A DNA stretch of 64,000 nt. Origin: Pedococcus cremeus. Lineage in GTDB: Bacteria > Actinomycetota > Actinomycetes > Actinomycetales > Dermatophilaceae. The position numbers and the translations under genes are program-made. The notes under the pieces were generated by a model, which saw nothing but the letters and a program-made list of their open reading frames with translations, was not told where the DNA came from and searched no databases. This document shows, piece after piece, positions 43,009 to 51,610 of the stretch (position 1 is the stretch's first letter; each line of letters starts with the position of its first letter). The stretch lies in the NCBI RefSeq assembly GCF_900111375.1, contig NZ_FOHB01000002.1, positions 1 through 64,000 of the forward strand, given 5' to 3'.

Positions 43009-43995
43009 GTGCGCGTCGCCATCACCGGATCCATTGCCACCGACCACCTGATGACCTTCAGGGGCCGCTTCGCGGACTCCCTGGTGGTCGAGCAGCTCGA
43101 CAAGGTCTCGCTGTCCTTCCTGGCCGACGACCTGCAGGTCCGGCGCGGGGGAGTCGCCGCCAACATCGCGTTCGGCATGGCCAACCTGGGGCAGCGGCCG
43201 GTGCTCGTCGGCGCCGTCGGTGAGGACTTCGCCGACTACCGCAGCTGGCTCGAGCGCCACGGCGTCGACTGCGAGTCGGTGCACGTGTCCGAGTCGCAGC
43301 ACACAGCACGGTTCGTCTGCACCACCGACGACGACATGGCCCAGATCGCGACCTTCTACGCGGGCGCCATGTCGGAGGCCCGGCAGATCGAGCTGCAGCC
43401 GGTGGCCAACCGGGTCGGCGGCCTCGACCTCGTCGTCATCGGCGCCAACGACCCCGAGGCGATGCTGCGCCACACCCAGGAGTGCCGCACCCGCGGGATC
43501 CCGTTCGCGGCGGACCCCTCCCAGCAGCTCGCCTTCGCCGACGGCGAGACCATCCGCCAGCTCATCGACGGTGCCGACTACCTGCTCACCAACGAGTACG
43601 AGGCGGCGCTGACCTCGCAGAAGACCGGTTGGTCGCCCGAGGACATCGCCGAGCGGGTGACGACCCGGGTCATCACGCGGGGCAAGGACGGCGTGGTCAT
43701 CGCCACCCGGGGCGAGGAGCCGGTCGAGGTCAAGGCCGCCCGTGAGGTCCGTCGCCTCGACCCGACCGGGGTCGGTGACGCCTTCCGGGCGGGGTTCCTG
43801 ACCGGCCTCGCGGCGGAGCTGAGCCACCAGCACGCCGCCGAGCTCGGGTCGATGCTCGCGACCTACGTGCTCGAGACGGTCGGCACGCAGGAGTACACCC
43901 TCGGCAAGGCGCGCTTCCTGCGGCGGCTGGCCGACGCCTACGGCCAGGACTCGGCCGACGCGATCGAGCCCCACATCACCTGCCTCGCACCGTAG
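43009..43995 (+). CDS. adoK: adenosine kinase, PfkB/ribokinase family
   Basis: A 328-residue sugar/nucleoside kinase converting adenosine to AMP. It follows the mycobacterial AdoK (Rv2202c) pattern closely: VAITGSIATDHLM at the N-terminus, KVSLSFLADD, RRGGVAANIAF, the SQHTARFVCTTDDDMAQIATFYAGAMSEAR segment and the PfkB signature DPTGVGDAFRAGFLTGL with the catalytic aspartate. The assignment to adenosine rather than another sugar rests on this resemblance. It is ten bases upstream of aat. Confidence 0.9.
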   Translation: MRVAITGSIATDHLMTFRGRFADSLVVEQLDKVSLSFLADDLQVRRGGVAANIAFGMANLGQRPVLVGAVGEDFADYRSWLERHGVDCESVHVSESQHTARFVCTTDDDMAQIATFYAGAMSEARQIELQPVANRVGGLDLVVIGANDPEAMLRHTQECRTRGIPFAADPSQQLAFADGETIRQLIDGADYLLTNEYEAALTSQKTGWSPEDIAERVTTRVITRGKDGVVIATRGEEPVEVKAAREVRRLDPTGVGDAFRAGFLTGLAAELSHQHAAELGSMLATYVLETVGTQEYTLGKARFLRRLADAYGQDSADAIEPHITCLAP

Positions 43996-44005
43996 GCGGC
44001 TGACG

Positions 44006-44701
44006 GTGCCCTGGCCGCCACAGGAACCCGCCCCGAGCCCCTGGGACTTCGACCTCAGCGAGGTCGACCCGGGGGAGGACCTCGTGGGAGTCGGGGGCGA
44101 CCTCGCGCCCGGGACGCTGCTCGCGGCATACCGCAGCGGTGTCTTCCCCATGGGCCTCGGCGAGGACGGTACCCGTCCCATGGGCTGGTGGTCGCCGGAC
44201 CCGCGCGGCGTGCTGCTGCCGGGACGCATCTCGGTGAGCCGGTCGCTGCGCAAGTCGTGCCGCCGCTTCGAGTTCCGCGTCGACCACGCCTTCGACGAGG
44301 TCGTGGAGCGCTGCGCCGACCCCCACCGGGAGGGGCGCTGGATCACCAACGAGGTCCGCCTGGCCTACGGCACCCTGCACCGGATGGGCTGGGCGCACAG
44401 CGTCGAGACGTGGCAGAACGACGAGCTCGTCGGGGGCCTCTACGGCGTGGCGGTCGGCGGCCTGTTCGCGGGGGAGTCGATGTTCCACTCGGTCACCGAC
44501 GCCTCGAAGGCGGCGCTGGTGGCGCTGACCGGCTTCTTCTTCGCCGACGGGCACCCCGACCGGTTCATCGACGTCCAGTGGGCCACAGACCACCTGCGCA
44601 CCCTGGGCATCGAGGAGATGCCCCGCGAGGAGTACCTGCGCCGCCTCGACCGGGCCCTCACGGTGCCCCAGGTGCGCATCGGCGCCAACGAGGGCGACTA
44701 G
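44006..44701 (+). CDS. aat: leucyl/phenylalanyl-tRNA-protein transferase
   Basis: Adds Leu or Phe from aminoacyl-tRNA to N-terminal basic residues, marking proteins for ClpS/ClpAP-type degradation. The 231 residues contain GLVGVGGDLAPGTLLAAYRSGVFPM, WWSPDPRGVLLP, the WITNEVRLAYGTLHRMGWAHSVE segment and the GGLYGVAVGGLFAGESMF active-site region. The GTG start lies ten bases after adoK, so the two are likely co-transcribed. Confidence 0.95.
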   Translation: MPWPPQEPAPSPWDFDLSEVDPGEDLVGVGGDLAPGTLLAAYRSGVFPMGLGEDGTRPMGWWSPDPRGVLLPGRISVSRSLRKSCRRFEFRVDHAFDEVVERCADPHREGRWITNEVRLAYGTLHRMGWAHSVETWQNDELVGGLYGVAVGGLFAGESMFHSVTDASKAALVALTGFFFADGHPDRFIDVQWATDHLRTLGIEEMPREEYLRRLDRALTVPQVRIGANEGD

Positions 44702-44707
44702 CCGACA

Positions 44708-44992
44708 CTAGCCTCCGAGGCGCACCCGGTATGCCGTGTGGGCACCGTCGGTGCCCTGGTCCAGCTCCGTGGTGGCCACCAGCTCGTGGCCCCGCATGCG
44801 GCACCAGGCGGGCACGTCGGCCCGGGCCGCCGGGTCGGTCGCCCAGACCTCGACGAGCGCCCCCGCGGGCAGGTCCTTGGCCGCCTGGGCGAGCCGGATC
44901 ACCGGCAGGGGGCAGCGCAGGCCGCGGGCGTCGACGACGGGCGGCTCGGGCTGGTCGGGCGGCTCGGTCGGCTCTGGTGACTCGGGGCTCAC
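44708..44992 (-). CDS. TusA-like sulfurtransferase
   Basis: A 94-residue TusA/SirA-family protein with a Pro/Glu-rich N-terminal tail (1-18) and the conserved DARGLRCPLPVIRLAQ, in which Cys27 of the CPxP motif would carry persulfide sulfur. The GTG start overlaps the stop of the upstream NifS-like gene (GTGA), so the proteins are made together. The pair suggests a sulfur relay, possibly for tRNA thiolation or molybdenum cofactor, but the donor has lost its PLP lysine (see next entry). Confidence 0.85.
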   Translation of the reverse strand: MSPESPEPTEPPDQPEPPVVDARGLRCPLPVIRLAQAAKDLPAGALVEVWATDPAARADVPAWCRMRGHELVATTELDQGTDGAHTAYRVRLGG

Positions 44993-46164
44993 AGGTGCTC
45001 GGCCCCCAGCTGGGCCCGCACCGTCGAGACGACCTCGGGGAGGGCGGCGCAGAACCGCTCGACGTGCTGCGCGCGCCCGGGCGAGACCGCGGCGAGGGGC
45101 AGGGTGATGCGCACGTTGCCGTGGGTGAGCACGCCCATCGCGGCCAGCACGTGGCTGGGCTCCAGGGTGCTCGCGGTGCACGCCGACCCCGACGCGATGG
45201 CGAACCCGCGCCGGTCGAACTCGTGCACGAGCGCCTCACCGTCGACGTAGAGCGCGCTGAAGGTCACCACGTGCGGGAGCCGGAGTTGGGGGTCGCCCAC
45301 CACCTCCACGTCGGGCACGCCCGCCGCGGCGGAGCGGATGGCGTCGACCAGGGCGCGCGCCTGGGATGCCTCCGCCTCGAAGGTGGCCTGCGTCTGCTGC
45401 CACGCCTCCGCCGCGGCCAGCGCGAGCGGCACCCAGGGCACGTGCCCGCTGCGGCCGTAACCGGGCTCGCCCGCCGGGCCCGGCAGCGACCACCGGGTGC
45501 GCTCGGGCACGGCCAGCACGCCGAGGCCGCCGGGGCCGCCCCACGACTGGGCGTCACCGGCCAGGACGTCGTAGTCGGTGGGGGAGGCCGTGCGGCCGAG
45601 AGACGCCTGCGCGTCGACCACCAGGGGCACCCCCGCGGCCCGGCACGCCTCGTGGACGGCACCCAGTGGCTGGAGCGTGCCGACCTCGCCGTTGGCGTGC
45701 TGCACGGCGGCGACCACGGTGCCCGGCTCGCTCAGGGCCGCGCCGAACGCGTCGAGGTCGACCCGCCCGGCGTGGTCCACCGGCACCTCCGCCAGCAGGT
45801 CGTCGTCGCCGGCCGCGGCGGCTCGGTACCGCCCGGGCGCCAGCACGGCGGAGTGCTCGACGGCCGAGGCGACCAGGCGCCCGCCCCGGCGACGACCGCT
45901 GTGCAGGGCTCCGTCCACGGCGAGGCTGACGGCGGCGGGCCCCGAGGGGGCGAACGACACCTCGGAGGGGCGGGCGGCCAGCCCTGCGGCGATCACCTCG
46001 GTGGCCTGGTCGAGCAGGCGACGGGCGGCGCGACCCTCGGCGTACAGGCGCCGGGGATCGGCCCAGCCTGCGTCCAGCGCAGCGAGCAGCGTCTCCCTCG
46101 CGACGGGGTGCAGAGGGGTGCTCGCGGCGTCGAGAACGGCCCGTTCGCCCATGGTGTTCGCCAC
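44989..46164 (-). CDS. NifS/cysteine desulfurase-like protein lacking the PLP lysine
   Basis: A 391-residue fold-type I aminotransferase-V family protein. It keeps the histidine of the EHSAV motif (His104), NGEVGTLQP (158-166), the cofactor aspartate (VVDAQ, Asp184) and the mobile-loop cysteine (ASGSACTAS, Cys329). Where desulfurases have S-x-H-K before the GPKG loop, it reads GDAQSWGGPGG (203-213), so the Schiff-base lysine is replaced by Ser207. Ordinary PLP chemistry should therefore fail; it may be a scaffold, persulfide carrier or lyase of another kind. It is translationally coupled to TusA. The GTG start lies six bases after a -10 hexamer. Confidence 0.85.
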   Translation of the reverse strand: MANTMGERAVLDAASTPLHPVARETLLAALDAGWADPRRLYAEGRAARRLLDQATEVIAAGLAARPSEVSFAPSGPAAVSLAVDGALHSGRRRGGRLVASAVEHSAVLAPGRYRAAAAGDDDLLAEVPVDHAGRVDLDAFGAALSEPGTVVAAVQHANGEVGTLQPLGAVHEACRAAGVPLVVDAQASLGRTASPTDYDVLAGDAQSWGGPGGLGVLAVPERTRWSLPGPAGEPGYGRSGHVPWVPLALAAAEAWQQTQATFEAEASQARALVDAIRSAAAGVPDVEVVGDPQLRLPHVVTFSALYVDGEALVHEFDRRGFAIASGSACTASTLEPSHVLAAMGVLTHGNVRITLPLAAVSPGRAQHVERFCAALPEVVSTVRAQLGAEHL

Positions 46165-46170
46165 GCCTCG

Positions 46171-46176
46171 ACGTTA
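46171..46176 (-). promoter_or_regulatory. -10 hexamer of leaderless NifS-like gene
   Basis: TAACGT on the minus strand, six bases before the GTG at 46164. Confidence 0.6.
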
Positions 46177-46212
46177 GTCCCACCCTGACCCGACACCCGG
46201 CCGGGGCTGGAG

Positions 46213-46218
46213 TAGGGT
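46213..46218 (+). promoter_or_regulatory. -10 hexamer of leaderless ctaC
   Basis: TAGGGT, six bases before the GTG at 46225; it decides the start site. Confidence 0.6.
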
Positions 46219-46224
46219 TTGCCC

Positions 46225-47148
46225 GTGCTTGGTCTCTCCCCAGAAGAAGGTGCACCGTTGCGTCCGCACGACGACTCTGTGCCGCGTCCGCGAGGGCGGC
46301 GCGCCCGGTTCACGGCGGCCATCGCCGGTCTCTCCGCACTCGCCCTGAGCGGCTGCGCCGGTCAGGCGAGCGACGGCTTCCTGCCGCGTGGTGCCACCCA
46401 GGGAGCCGAGCGGGTGACCAACCTCTGGGTCGGCTCCTGGATCGCCGCCCTGGCGGTCGGTGTCCTCGTGTGGGGCCTGATCATCTGGTGCGCCGTGGCC
46501 TACCGGCGCCGGCGCGACGACGACGGCTCCCTGCCGGTCCAGCTGCGCTACAACGTGCCGGTCGAGATCCTCTACACGGTCGTCCCGGTGCTGATGGTCG
46601 CGGTGTTCTTCTACTACACGCAGCGTGACGAGTCGGCCCTGCTCGACACCTCCAAGAAGCCCGACGTCGTGGTCAACGTCATCGGCAAGCAGTGGAGCTG
46701 GGACTTCAACTACGTGAACGAGCAGGTCTACGAGGCCGGCACGCACGCCCAGCTCACGGGCAAGCCGGGTGTCGAGGAGACCCTGCCGACCATGTACCTG
46801 CCGGTGAACAAGCGGACCGAGTTCGTGCTCACCTCCCGCGACGTCATCCACTCCTTCTGGGTGCCGGCCTTCCTGCAGAAGCTCGACATGATCCCCGGCA
46901 AGGTCAACCGGTTCCAGGTCGTCCCGACCGAGACCGGCACCTTCCAGGGCAAGTGCGCCGAGCTCTGCGGCTCCTACCACTCGCAGATGCTGTTCAACGT
47001 CAAGGTCGTTGACCAGGCGCAGTACGAGCAGCACATCTCCGAGCTGAAGGCCCGTGGCAACACCGGCCAGCTCGACAACGGACTCAACCGTTCCGGAATC
47101 ATGCCGCAGGACGCGGACAAGCTGAAGGAAGCAGGAATCAAGCAATGA
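46225..47148 (+). CDS. ctaC: cytochrome c oxidase subunit II
   Basis: Membrane-anchored subunit holding the CuA centre that takes electrons from the bcc complex. The 307 residues comprise a lipoprotein signal (basic RGRRAR, hydrophobic stretch, lipobox ALSGC), two transmembrane helices (about 75-95 and 117-135) and a cupredoxin domain with [12 protein letters not shown] providing the CuA ligands. GTG at 46225 fits the leaderless rule; a TTG at 46258 with a GAAGG site before it is the main alternative. ATGA overlap with ctaD shows an operon. Confidence 0.95.
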   Translation: MLGLSPEEGAPLRPHDDSVPRPRGRRARFTAAIAGLSALALSGCAGQASDGFLPRGATQGAERVTNLWVGSWIAALAVGVLVWGLIIWCAVAYRRRRDDDGSLPVQLRYNVPVEILYTVVPVLMVAVFFYYTQRDESALLDTSKKPDVVVNVIGKQWSWDFNYVNEQVYEAGTHAQLTGKPGVEETLPTMYLPVNKRTEFVLTSRDVIHSFWVPAFLQKLDMIPGKVNRFQVVPTETGTFQGKCAELCGSYHSQMLFNVKVVDQAQYEQHISELKARGNTGQLDNGLNRSGIMPQDADKLKEAGIKQ

Positions 47149-48920
47149 GTGCGGCCAGCGAGTCGACCTACCTGCGGACGACCGAGACCGTCAGCCGCCG
47201 CCGCGTCGCCCCCGGGGCGACCGTGGTGAAGTGGCTGACGACGACGGACCACAAGGTCATCGGCAACCTCTACTTCATCACCTCCTTCATCTGGTTCATG
47301 CTCGGTGGGATCATGGCGCTGATCATCCGCGCCGAGCTCTTCAGCCCCGGGCTGCAGGTGGTGGACAACCCCGAGCAGTTCAACCAGCTGTTCACCATGC
47401 ACGGCACGATCATGCTGCTGCTGTTCGCGACGCCGCTCTTCGCCGGCTTCGCGAACGCCCTCATGCCGATCCAGATCGGCGCCCCCGACGTCGCGTTCCC
47501 GCGCCTGAACATGTTCGCCTACTGGCTGTACCTGTTCGGCGGCATCATCGCCGGCGCCGGCTTCCTGACCCCGTCGGGTGCCGCCTCGTTCGGCTGGTTC
47601 GCCTACGCGCCGCTGTCCGACGCCACCTACAGCCCCGGCCTCGGCGGCGACCTGTGGGTCTTCGGCCTCGCGCTCGGTGGTTTCGGCACGATCCTCGGCG
47701 CGGTCAACTTCATCACCACGATCATCTGCATGCGCGCGCCCGGCATGACCATGTTCCGGATGCCGATCTTCACCTGGAACATCCTGGTGACCTCGATCCT
47801 CGTGCTGATGGCCTTCCCGGTGCTGGCCGCCGCGCTGCTGGCGCTGGGCGCTGACCGCAAGTTCGGGGCGCACGTGTTCGACCCGAGCAACGGCGGGCCG
47901 ATGCTGTGGCAGCACCTGTTCTGGTTCTTCGGCCACCCGGAGGTCTACATCATCGCGCTGCCGTTCTTCGGCATCGTGACCGAGATCCTCCCGGTGTTCT
48001 CGCGCAAGCCGATCTTCGGCTACAAGACCCTCGTCTTCGCGACCATCTCCATCGCGGCCCTCTCCGTGACGGTCTGGGCGCACCACATGTACGCGACAGG
48101 ACAAGTGCTCCTGCCCTTCTTCGCGGTGATGACGATGCTCATCGCCGTGCCGACCGGCGTGAAGTTCTTCAACTGGATCGGCACCATGTGGGGCGGCAAG
48201 GTGACCTTCGAGACGCCGATGCTCTGGACGCTCGGCTTCCTCGTCACCTTCCTCTTCGGCGGCCTGACGGGCATCATCCTGTCCAGCCCGGCCCTGGACT
48301 TCCACCTCTCCGACACCTACTTCGTCGTGGCGCACTTCCACTACGTGGTGTTCGGCACCGTGGTGTTCGCGATGTTCGCCGGCTTCTACTTCTGGTGGCC
48401 GAAGTTCACCGGGCGCATGCTCGACGAGAAGCTGGGCAAGATCCACTTCTGGATGCTGTTCATCGGCTTCCACACCACCTTCCTCATCCAGCACGTCCTG
48501 GGTGTCGACGGTATGCCGCGTCGCTACGCCGACTACCTGCCGGAGGACGGCTTCACCTGGGAGAACCGCGTGTCCAGCGCCGGTGCCTTCCTCCTCGCCG
48601 CCTCGACCCTGCCGTTCCTCTACAACGTGTGGAAGACCTGGCGGACCGCTCCGCTGGTCGAGACCAACGACCCGTGGGGCTACGGCGCCTCGCTCGAGTG
48701 GGCCACCAGCTGCCCGCCGCCGCGGCACAACTTCGACACGATCCCGCGGATCCGCTCGGAGCGTCCCGCCTTCGACCTGCACCACCCCGAGGGTGCGCCG
48801 ATCAGCGGTCCGCAGCCGGACGCCGACACCCTGGCCAAGGTCCTCGGGCCGGCTGACCTGGGCGAGAAGGGCACCGCAGACGACAGGGGCGGCATCGTCG
48901 ACCCGGGCAAGGAGCGCTGA
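47145..48920 (+). CDS. ctaD: cytochrome c oxidase subunit I
   Basis: Catalytic subunit of the aa3 oxidase with heme a, heme a3 and CuB; pumps protons while reducing oxygen. The 591 residues have twelve membrane helices; visible signatures are [13 protein letters not shown] (heme a histidine), [24 protein letters not shown] (CuB His and cross-linked Tyr), WAHHMYATG (CuB histidines) and [13 protein letters not shown] (heme ligands). Starts on the ctaC stop (ATGA) and is followed three bases later by ctaF. Confidence 0.98.
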   Translation: MSAASESTYLRTTETVSRRRVAPGATVVKWLTTTDHKVIGNLYFITSFIWFMLGGIMALIIRAELFSPGLQVVDNPEQFNQLFTMHGTIMLLLFATPLFAGFANALMPIQIGAPDVAFPRLNMFAYWLYLFGGIIAGAGFLTPSGAASFGWFAYAPLSDATYSPGLGGDLWVFGLALGGFGTILGAVNFITTIICMRAPGMTMFRMPIFTWNILVTSILVLMAFPVLAAALLALGADRKFGAHVFDPSNGGPMLWQHLFWFFGHPEVYIIALPFFGIVTEILPVFSRKPIFGYKTLVFATISIAALSVTVWAHHMYATGQVLLPFFAVMTMLIAVPTGVKFFNWIGTMWGGKVTFETPMLWTLGFLVTFLFGGLTGIILSSPALDFHLSDTYFVVAHFHYVVFGTVVFAMFAGFYFWWPKFTGRMLDEKLGKIHFWMLFIGFHTTFLIQHVLGVDGMPRRYADYLPEDGFTWENRVSSAGAFLLAASTLPFLYNVWKTWRTAPLVETNDPWGYGASLEWATSCPPPRHNFDTIPRIRSERPAFDLHHPEGAPISGPQPDADTLAKVLGPADLGEKGTADDRGGIVDPGKER

Positions 48921-48923
48921 CCA

Positions 48924-49325
48924 GTGAAGGTCGAGTACAAGCTGTTCATGATCGTCGGGGCGTTCTTCGTCCCCGTCGGGGTCATCTACGGCATCGTCAC
49001 GGACTGGGCCGAGCCGGTCGGTCCGGTGGCCCTCCTGCTCGCGGCCGGCCTCGGCGGGATGATCGCGTTCTACCTCTGGGCCACGGCGCGCAAGCTGCCG
49101 GCTCGCCCCGAGGACGACCCGGCCGCCCACATCTCGGAGGCCGAGGGTGAGTACGGCTTCTTCAGCCCGCACAGCTGGTGGCCGCTGCCGCTCGCTGCCG
49201 CTGCCTCGCTCTGCTTCCTGGGCCTGGCGGTCGGATGGTGGCTGTTCATCATCGGCGCGGTGTTCGGCGCCGTGGCGCTGATCGGCTGGACCTTCGAGTA
49301 CTTCACGGGCGACAGCGCGGTCTGA
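48924..49325 (+). CDS. ctaF: cytochrome c oxidase subunit IV (actinobacterial type)
   Basis: A 133-residue membrane protein with four helices (two at about 5-25 and 33-52, two at about 88-125) and the conserved EAEGEYGFFSPHSWWPLPLA between them. It is the small structural subunit found only in actinobacterial oxidases. Third gene of the ctaCDF run; a terminator hairpin follows. Confidence 0.94.
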   Translation: MKVEYKLFMIVGAFFVPVGVIYGIVTDWAEPVGPVALLLAAGLGGMIAFYLWATARKLPARPEDDPAAHISEAEGEYGFFSPHSWWPLPLAAAASLCFLGLAVGWWLFIIGAVFGAVALIGWTFEYFTGDSAV

Positions 49326-49353
49326 GGAGCGTGCTGCCGCCACCAACGGCACG

Positions 49354-49387
49354 GACGCCCCGTCGGTCACCGGACCGGCGGGGCGTC
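49354..49387 (+). terminator. hairpin terminator after ctaF
   Basis: GACGCCCCG / CGGGGCGTC nine-base stem with further GC pairing possible inside; 30 bases after the ctaF stop. Confidence 0.7.
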
Positions 49388-49441
49388 GTCGTCCCCCGAG
49401 CCGCGGTGGACACGCGTTTAGGGCGCTGACCCGTGCGCGGT

Positions 49442-49447
49442 TACACT
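49442..49447 (+). promoter_or_regulatory. candidate -10 of the L,D-transpeptidase gene
   Basis: TACACT, placing the transcript start near 49454 and leaving a leader of about 165 bases. Confidence 0.5.
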
Positions 49448-49453
49448 CGAGTG

Positions 49454-49608
49454 GCGCCGAACCCGGGGAGCGGTCACGGCGCAGGCCGGGGACAGTTCAG
49501 GTTGCGAGCCGGTCACGATGACCGACCAGCTTCAACCGCCCGCGCTCTACCGGCGTCTGGTGGGGTGACCGGGGCGCGACGAGCCACGGTCCCGGCTCGA
49601 CCGACGTC
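49454..49608 (+). ncRNA. structured leader, probable c-di-AMP (ydaO/yuaA) riboswitch
   Basis: The leader contains GCGCCGAACCCGGGGAGCGG, then CACGGCGCAGG and CCGGGGACA, later GGTGGGGTGACCGGG and CGACCGACGTCAG just before the ribosome site. These match, in order, recognisable blocks of actinobacterial ydaO leaders (CCGAACCC, CGCAGGC-GGGGAC, GGGGUGA, then a CCGAC-like 3' block). In actinobacteria this class typically precedes cell-wall enzymes, as here. The call rests on eye alignment, so it is moderate. Confidence 0.55.
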
Positions 49609-49618
49609 AGGAGCAAGA

Positions 49619-50848
49619 GTGTTCACGAGGGGCAGGAGCCGCGCCGCGGCAGCGGTTGCGTTGATGGGTGCCGTGCTGGCGGCTGCCGGCTGCAACCCGG
49701 GAGCGGGCGCCACGGCCGCAGGCACCTCCTCGTCGACCGCCGACCACCAGGCGGCCGAGAGCGCCACTCCTTCGCCGTCCAGCACCCCGGCCGAGGTCGC
49801 CATCGCGCCCGCGAACGCCGCCTCGGGGGTGCTGCCGTCGCAGAAGGTCACCGTGAGCGCGAAGAGCGGCACGCTCACCTCCGTGACCGTCAAGGACGCC
49901 GAGGGCGCCACGGTCACCGGCACGAAGAACGGCGACACCGGGTGGGCCTCCAAGCAGCTGCTCAGGCCCGACACGGCATACACGGTCTCGGTGGAGGCGA
50001 AGGGCCCGGACGGGTCGCCGACCACGGTGACCTCCGCGTTCCGCACCCTCAAGCCGAAGGTCACCGCGACCTACGGCATCCTCAACGCCGGCATGACGGT
50101 GGGCGTCGGTATGCCGGTGAGCATCCAGTTCGACTCCGCCGTCGCGACCAAGCAGATGCGCGCCGAGGTCGAGAAGCGTGTGTCGGTGAAGACCGTGCCC
50201 CAGACCAAGGGCGCGTGGGGCTGGCTGGACAACCGCCAGCTGATGTGGAGGCCGGCCGAGTACTGGCGGCCCGGCACCAAGGTCAGCGTCAACGCACCGC
50301 TCACCGGTGTGCAGACCGGCCCCGACAAGTGGGTGGCCAACGACGACCAGGCCTCCTTCACCATCGGCTCGTCGATGATCAGCACCGTCGACATGAAGGC
50401 GCACACGATGACCGTGCGGCGCGGCGGCCAGGTGATCAAGGTGATCCCCGTGAGCACCGGCAAGCCCGGCCCGCTCACCGAGACGCGGTACGGCACCAAG
50501 GTGATCATCCGCAAGGAAGGGGAGGTCACCATGGACTCCTCGACGGTCGGCATCCCCAAGGGCGACCCGAACTACTACAAGATCAAGACCAAGTGGAACC
50601 TGCGGGTGACCTGGACGGGGGAGTACCTCCACTCGGCGCCCTGGTCGGTCGGCTCCCAGGGCTCGGCCAACGTCTCGCACGGCTGCGTCAACATGGCGCC
50701 GGCGAACGCCAAGTGGATGTTCGACAACTCCAAGGTGGGTGACGTCGTGAACTTCACCGGGTCGACGCGCCGCTTCAAGCCGGACGAGGGCATCGGCGTC
50801 TGGATGTACGACTTCGCCGGCTGGAAGGCTCAGAGCGCCCTGTCCTGA
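49619..50848 (+). CDS. L,D-transpeptidase lipoprotein
   Basis: A 409-residue cell-wall enzyme making 3-3 peptidoglycan cross-links. It has a lipoprotein signal (lipobox LAAAGC, residues 21-26), a Ser/Thr/Ala linker, two immunoglobulin-like domains (about 55-150 and 150-255), and the YkuD domain ending with SHGCVNM, whose cysteine is catalytic, and the C-terminal WMYDFAGWKAQ tail typical of mycobacterial LdtB-type enzymes. AGGAG at 49609-49613 precedes the GTG. A structured leader suggests riboswitch control. The longer upstream frame is part of the leader, not coding. Confidence 0.93.
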   Translation: MFTRGRSRAAAAVALMGAVLAAAGCNPGAGATAAGTSSSTADHQAAESATPSPSSTPAEVAIAPANAASGVLPSQKVTVSAKSGTLTSVTVKDAEGATVTGTKNGDTGWASKQLLRPDTAYTVSVEAKGPDGSPTTVTSAFRTLKPKVTATYGILNAGMTVGVGMPVSIQFDSAVATKQMRAEVEKRVSVKTVPQTKGAWGWLDNRQLMWRPAEYWRPGTKVSVNAPLTGVQTGPDKWVANDDQASFTIGSSMISTVDMKAHTMTVRRGGQVIKVIPVSTGKPGPLTETRYGTKVIIRKEGEVTMDSSTVGIPKGDPNYYKIKTKWNLRVTWTGEYLHSAPWSVGSQGSANVSHGCVNMAPANAKWMFDNSKVGDVVNFTGSTRRFKPDEGIGVWMYDFAGWKAQSALS

Positions 50849-50878
50849 GGGCTCTCGGAGCGCCCCGGCACCGAGCCT

Positions 50879-51232
50879 CTAGGCCCAGCCGAGCTCGTGG
50901 AGCCGGTGGTCGTCGATGCCGAAGTGGTGGGCGATCTCGTGGACGACGGTGATGGCGATCTCGTCGAGCAGCTCGTCCCGGTCGGCGCACATCCGCAGCA
51001 GGGGGCCCCGGTAGATCGTGATGCGGTCGGGGAGCGCGCCCATGGCCCAGGCGTCCCCGCGCTCGGTGAGGGGCACGCCCTCGTAGATGCCGAGCAGGTC
51101 GGGGTCACCGGGCGCAGGCTCGTCCTCGACGAAGAACACCACGTTGTCCAACAGCGACATGAGCTCCGCCGGCACGGCGTCGAGGGCGTCGCCGACGGCG
51201 TCCTCGAACTCCTGCCGGCTCATCTCGTGCAC
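50879..51232 (-). CDS. zincin-like metallopeptidase family protein
   Basis: A 117-residue minimal zincin (DUF1025-like). The C-terminal HEIAHHFGIDDHRLHELGWA has His98, Glu99 and His102 of HExxH plus a downstream Asp/His as further ligand; DRITIYRGPLLRMC is the preceding strand region. Whether it is an active protease is not known. GTG at 51232 gives the family-typical MxEM start; the ATG three codons later is an alternative. Divergent from the DUF167 gene. Confidence 0.85.
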   Translation of the reverse strand: MHEMSRQEFEDAVGDALDAVPAELMSLLDNVVFFVEDEPAPGDPDLLGIYEGVPLTERGDAWAMGALPDRITIYRGPLLRMCADRDELLDEIAITVVHEIAHHFGIDDHRLHELGWA

Positions 51233-51257
51233 GGGCCCAGCCTGCCATGATGGCCGC

Positions 51258-51554
51258 GTGCGCATCACCGTCAGGGTCAGGCCCGGGTCGTCCCGCACGG
51301 CGGTGGGCGGCCGCTACGGCGACGCGGGTGACGCCTCTGCGGCCCTCGTGGTGGCCGTGACGCAGCGGGCGGTCGACGGCGCCGCCACGGCCGCCGTCCT
51401 GGCGGCGGTGGCGCGGGCGTTCGGCGCCAGGACGCGCGACGTGCACCTGGTGACGGGGGAGCGCAGCCGCACCAAGGTGCTCGAGCTCGACCCGGTCCCG
51501 CCGGGAGCACCCCAGCGGCTTGCCGACCTGCTCGAGGCGGCCGCGCGCGGATGA
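51258..51554 (+). CDS. DUF167 (YggU-like) family protein
   Basis: A 98-residue alpha/beta protein with VRITVRVRPGSSRTAVGGRYG at the start and VHLVTGERSRTKVLEL near the end, matching the DUF167 family of unknown function. A CATGAT hexamer six bases before the GTG resembles the leaderless promoters here but is imperfect. A strong terminator follows at once, separating it from qcrB. Confidence 0.85.
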   Translation: MRITVRVRPGSSRTAVGGRYGDAGDASAALVVAVTQRAVDGAATAAVLAAVARAFGARTRDVHLVTGERSRTKVLELDPVPPGAPQRLADLLEAAARG

Positions 51555-51591
51555 CAGAAGTGCCGCACCCCGACGGGGTGCGGCACTTCTG
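51555..51591. terminator. palindromic terminator between DUF167 gene and qcrB
   Basis: CAGAAGTGCCGCACCCCG / CGGGGTGCGGCACTTCTG, an 18-base perfect inverted repeat around one base. It lies between convergent genes and contains short A- and T-rich ends, so it can work in both directions. Confidence 0.85.
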
Positions 51592-51610
51592 TTGCGGAGG
51601 ACCTGGCGGG

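Noticed and set aside
46974-49370. 798-codon minus-strand frame across ctaD and ctaF
   Set aside because: Shadow of the oxidase genes; Arg/Glu/Gly/His-rich with no domain and runs through known transmembrane coding sequence.
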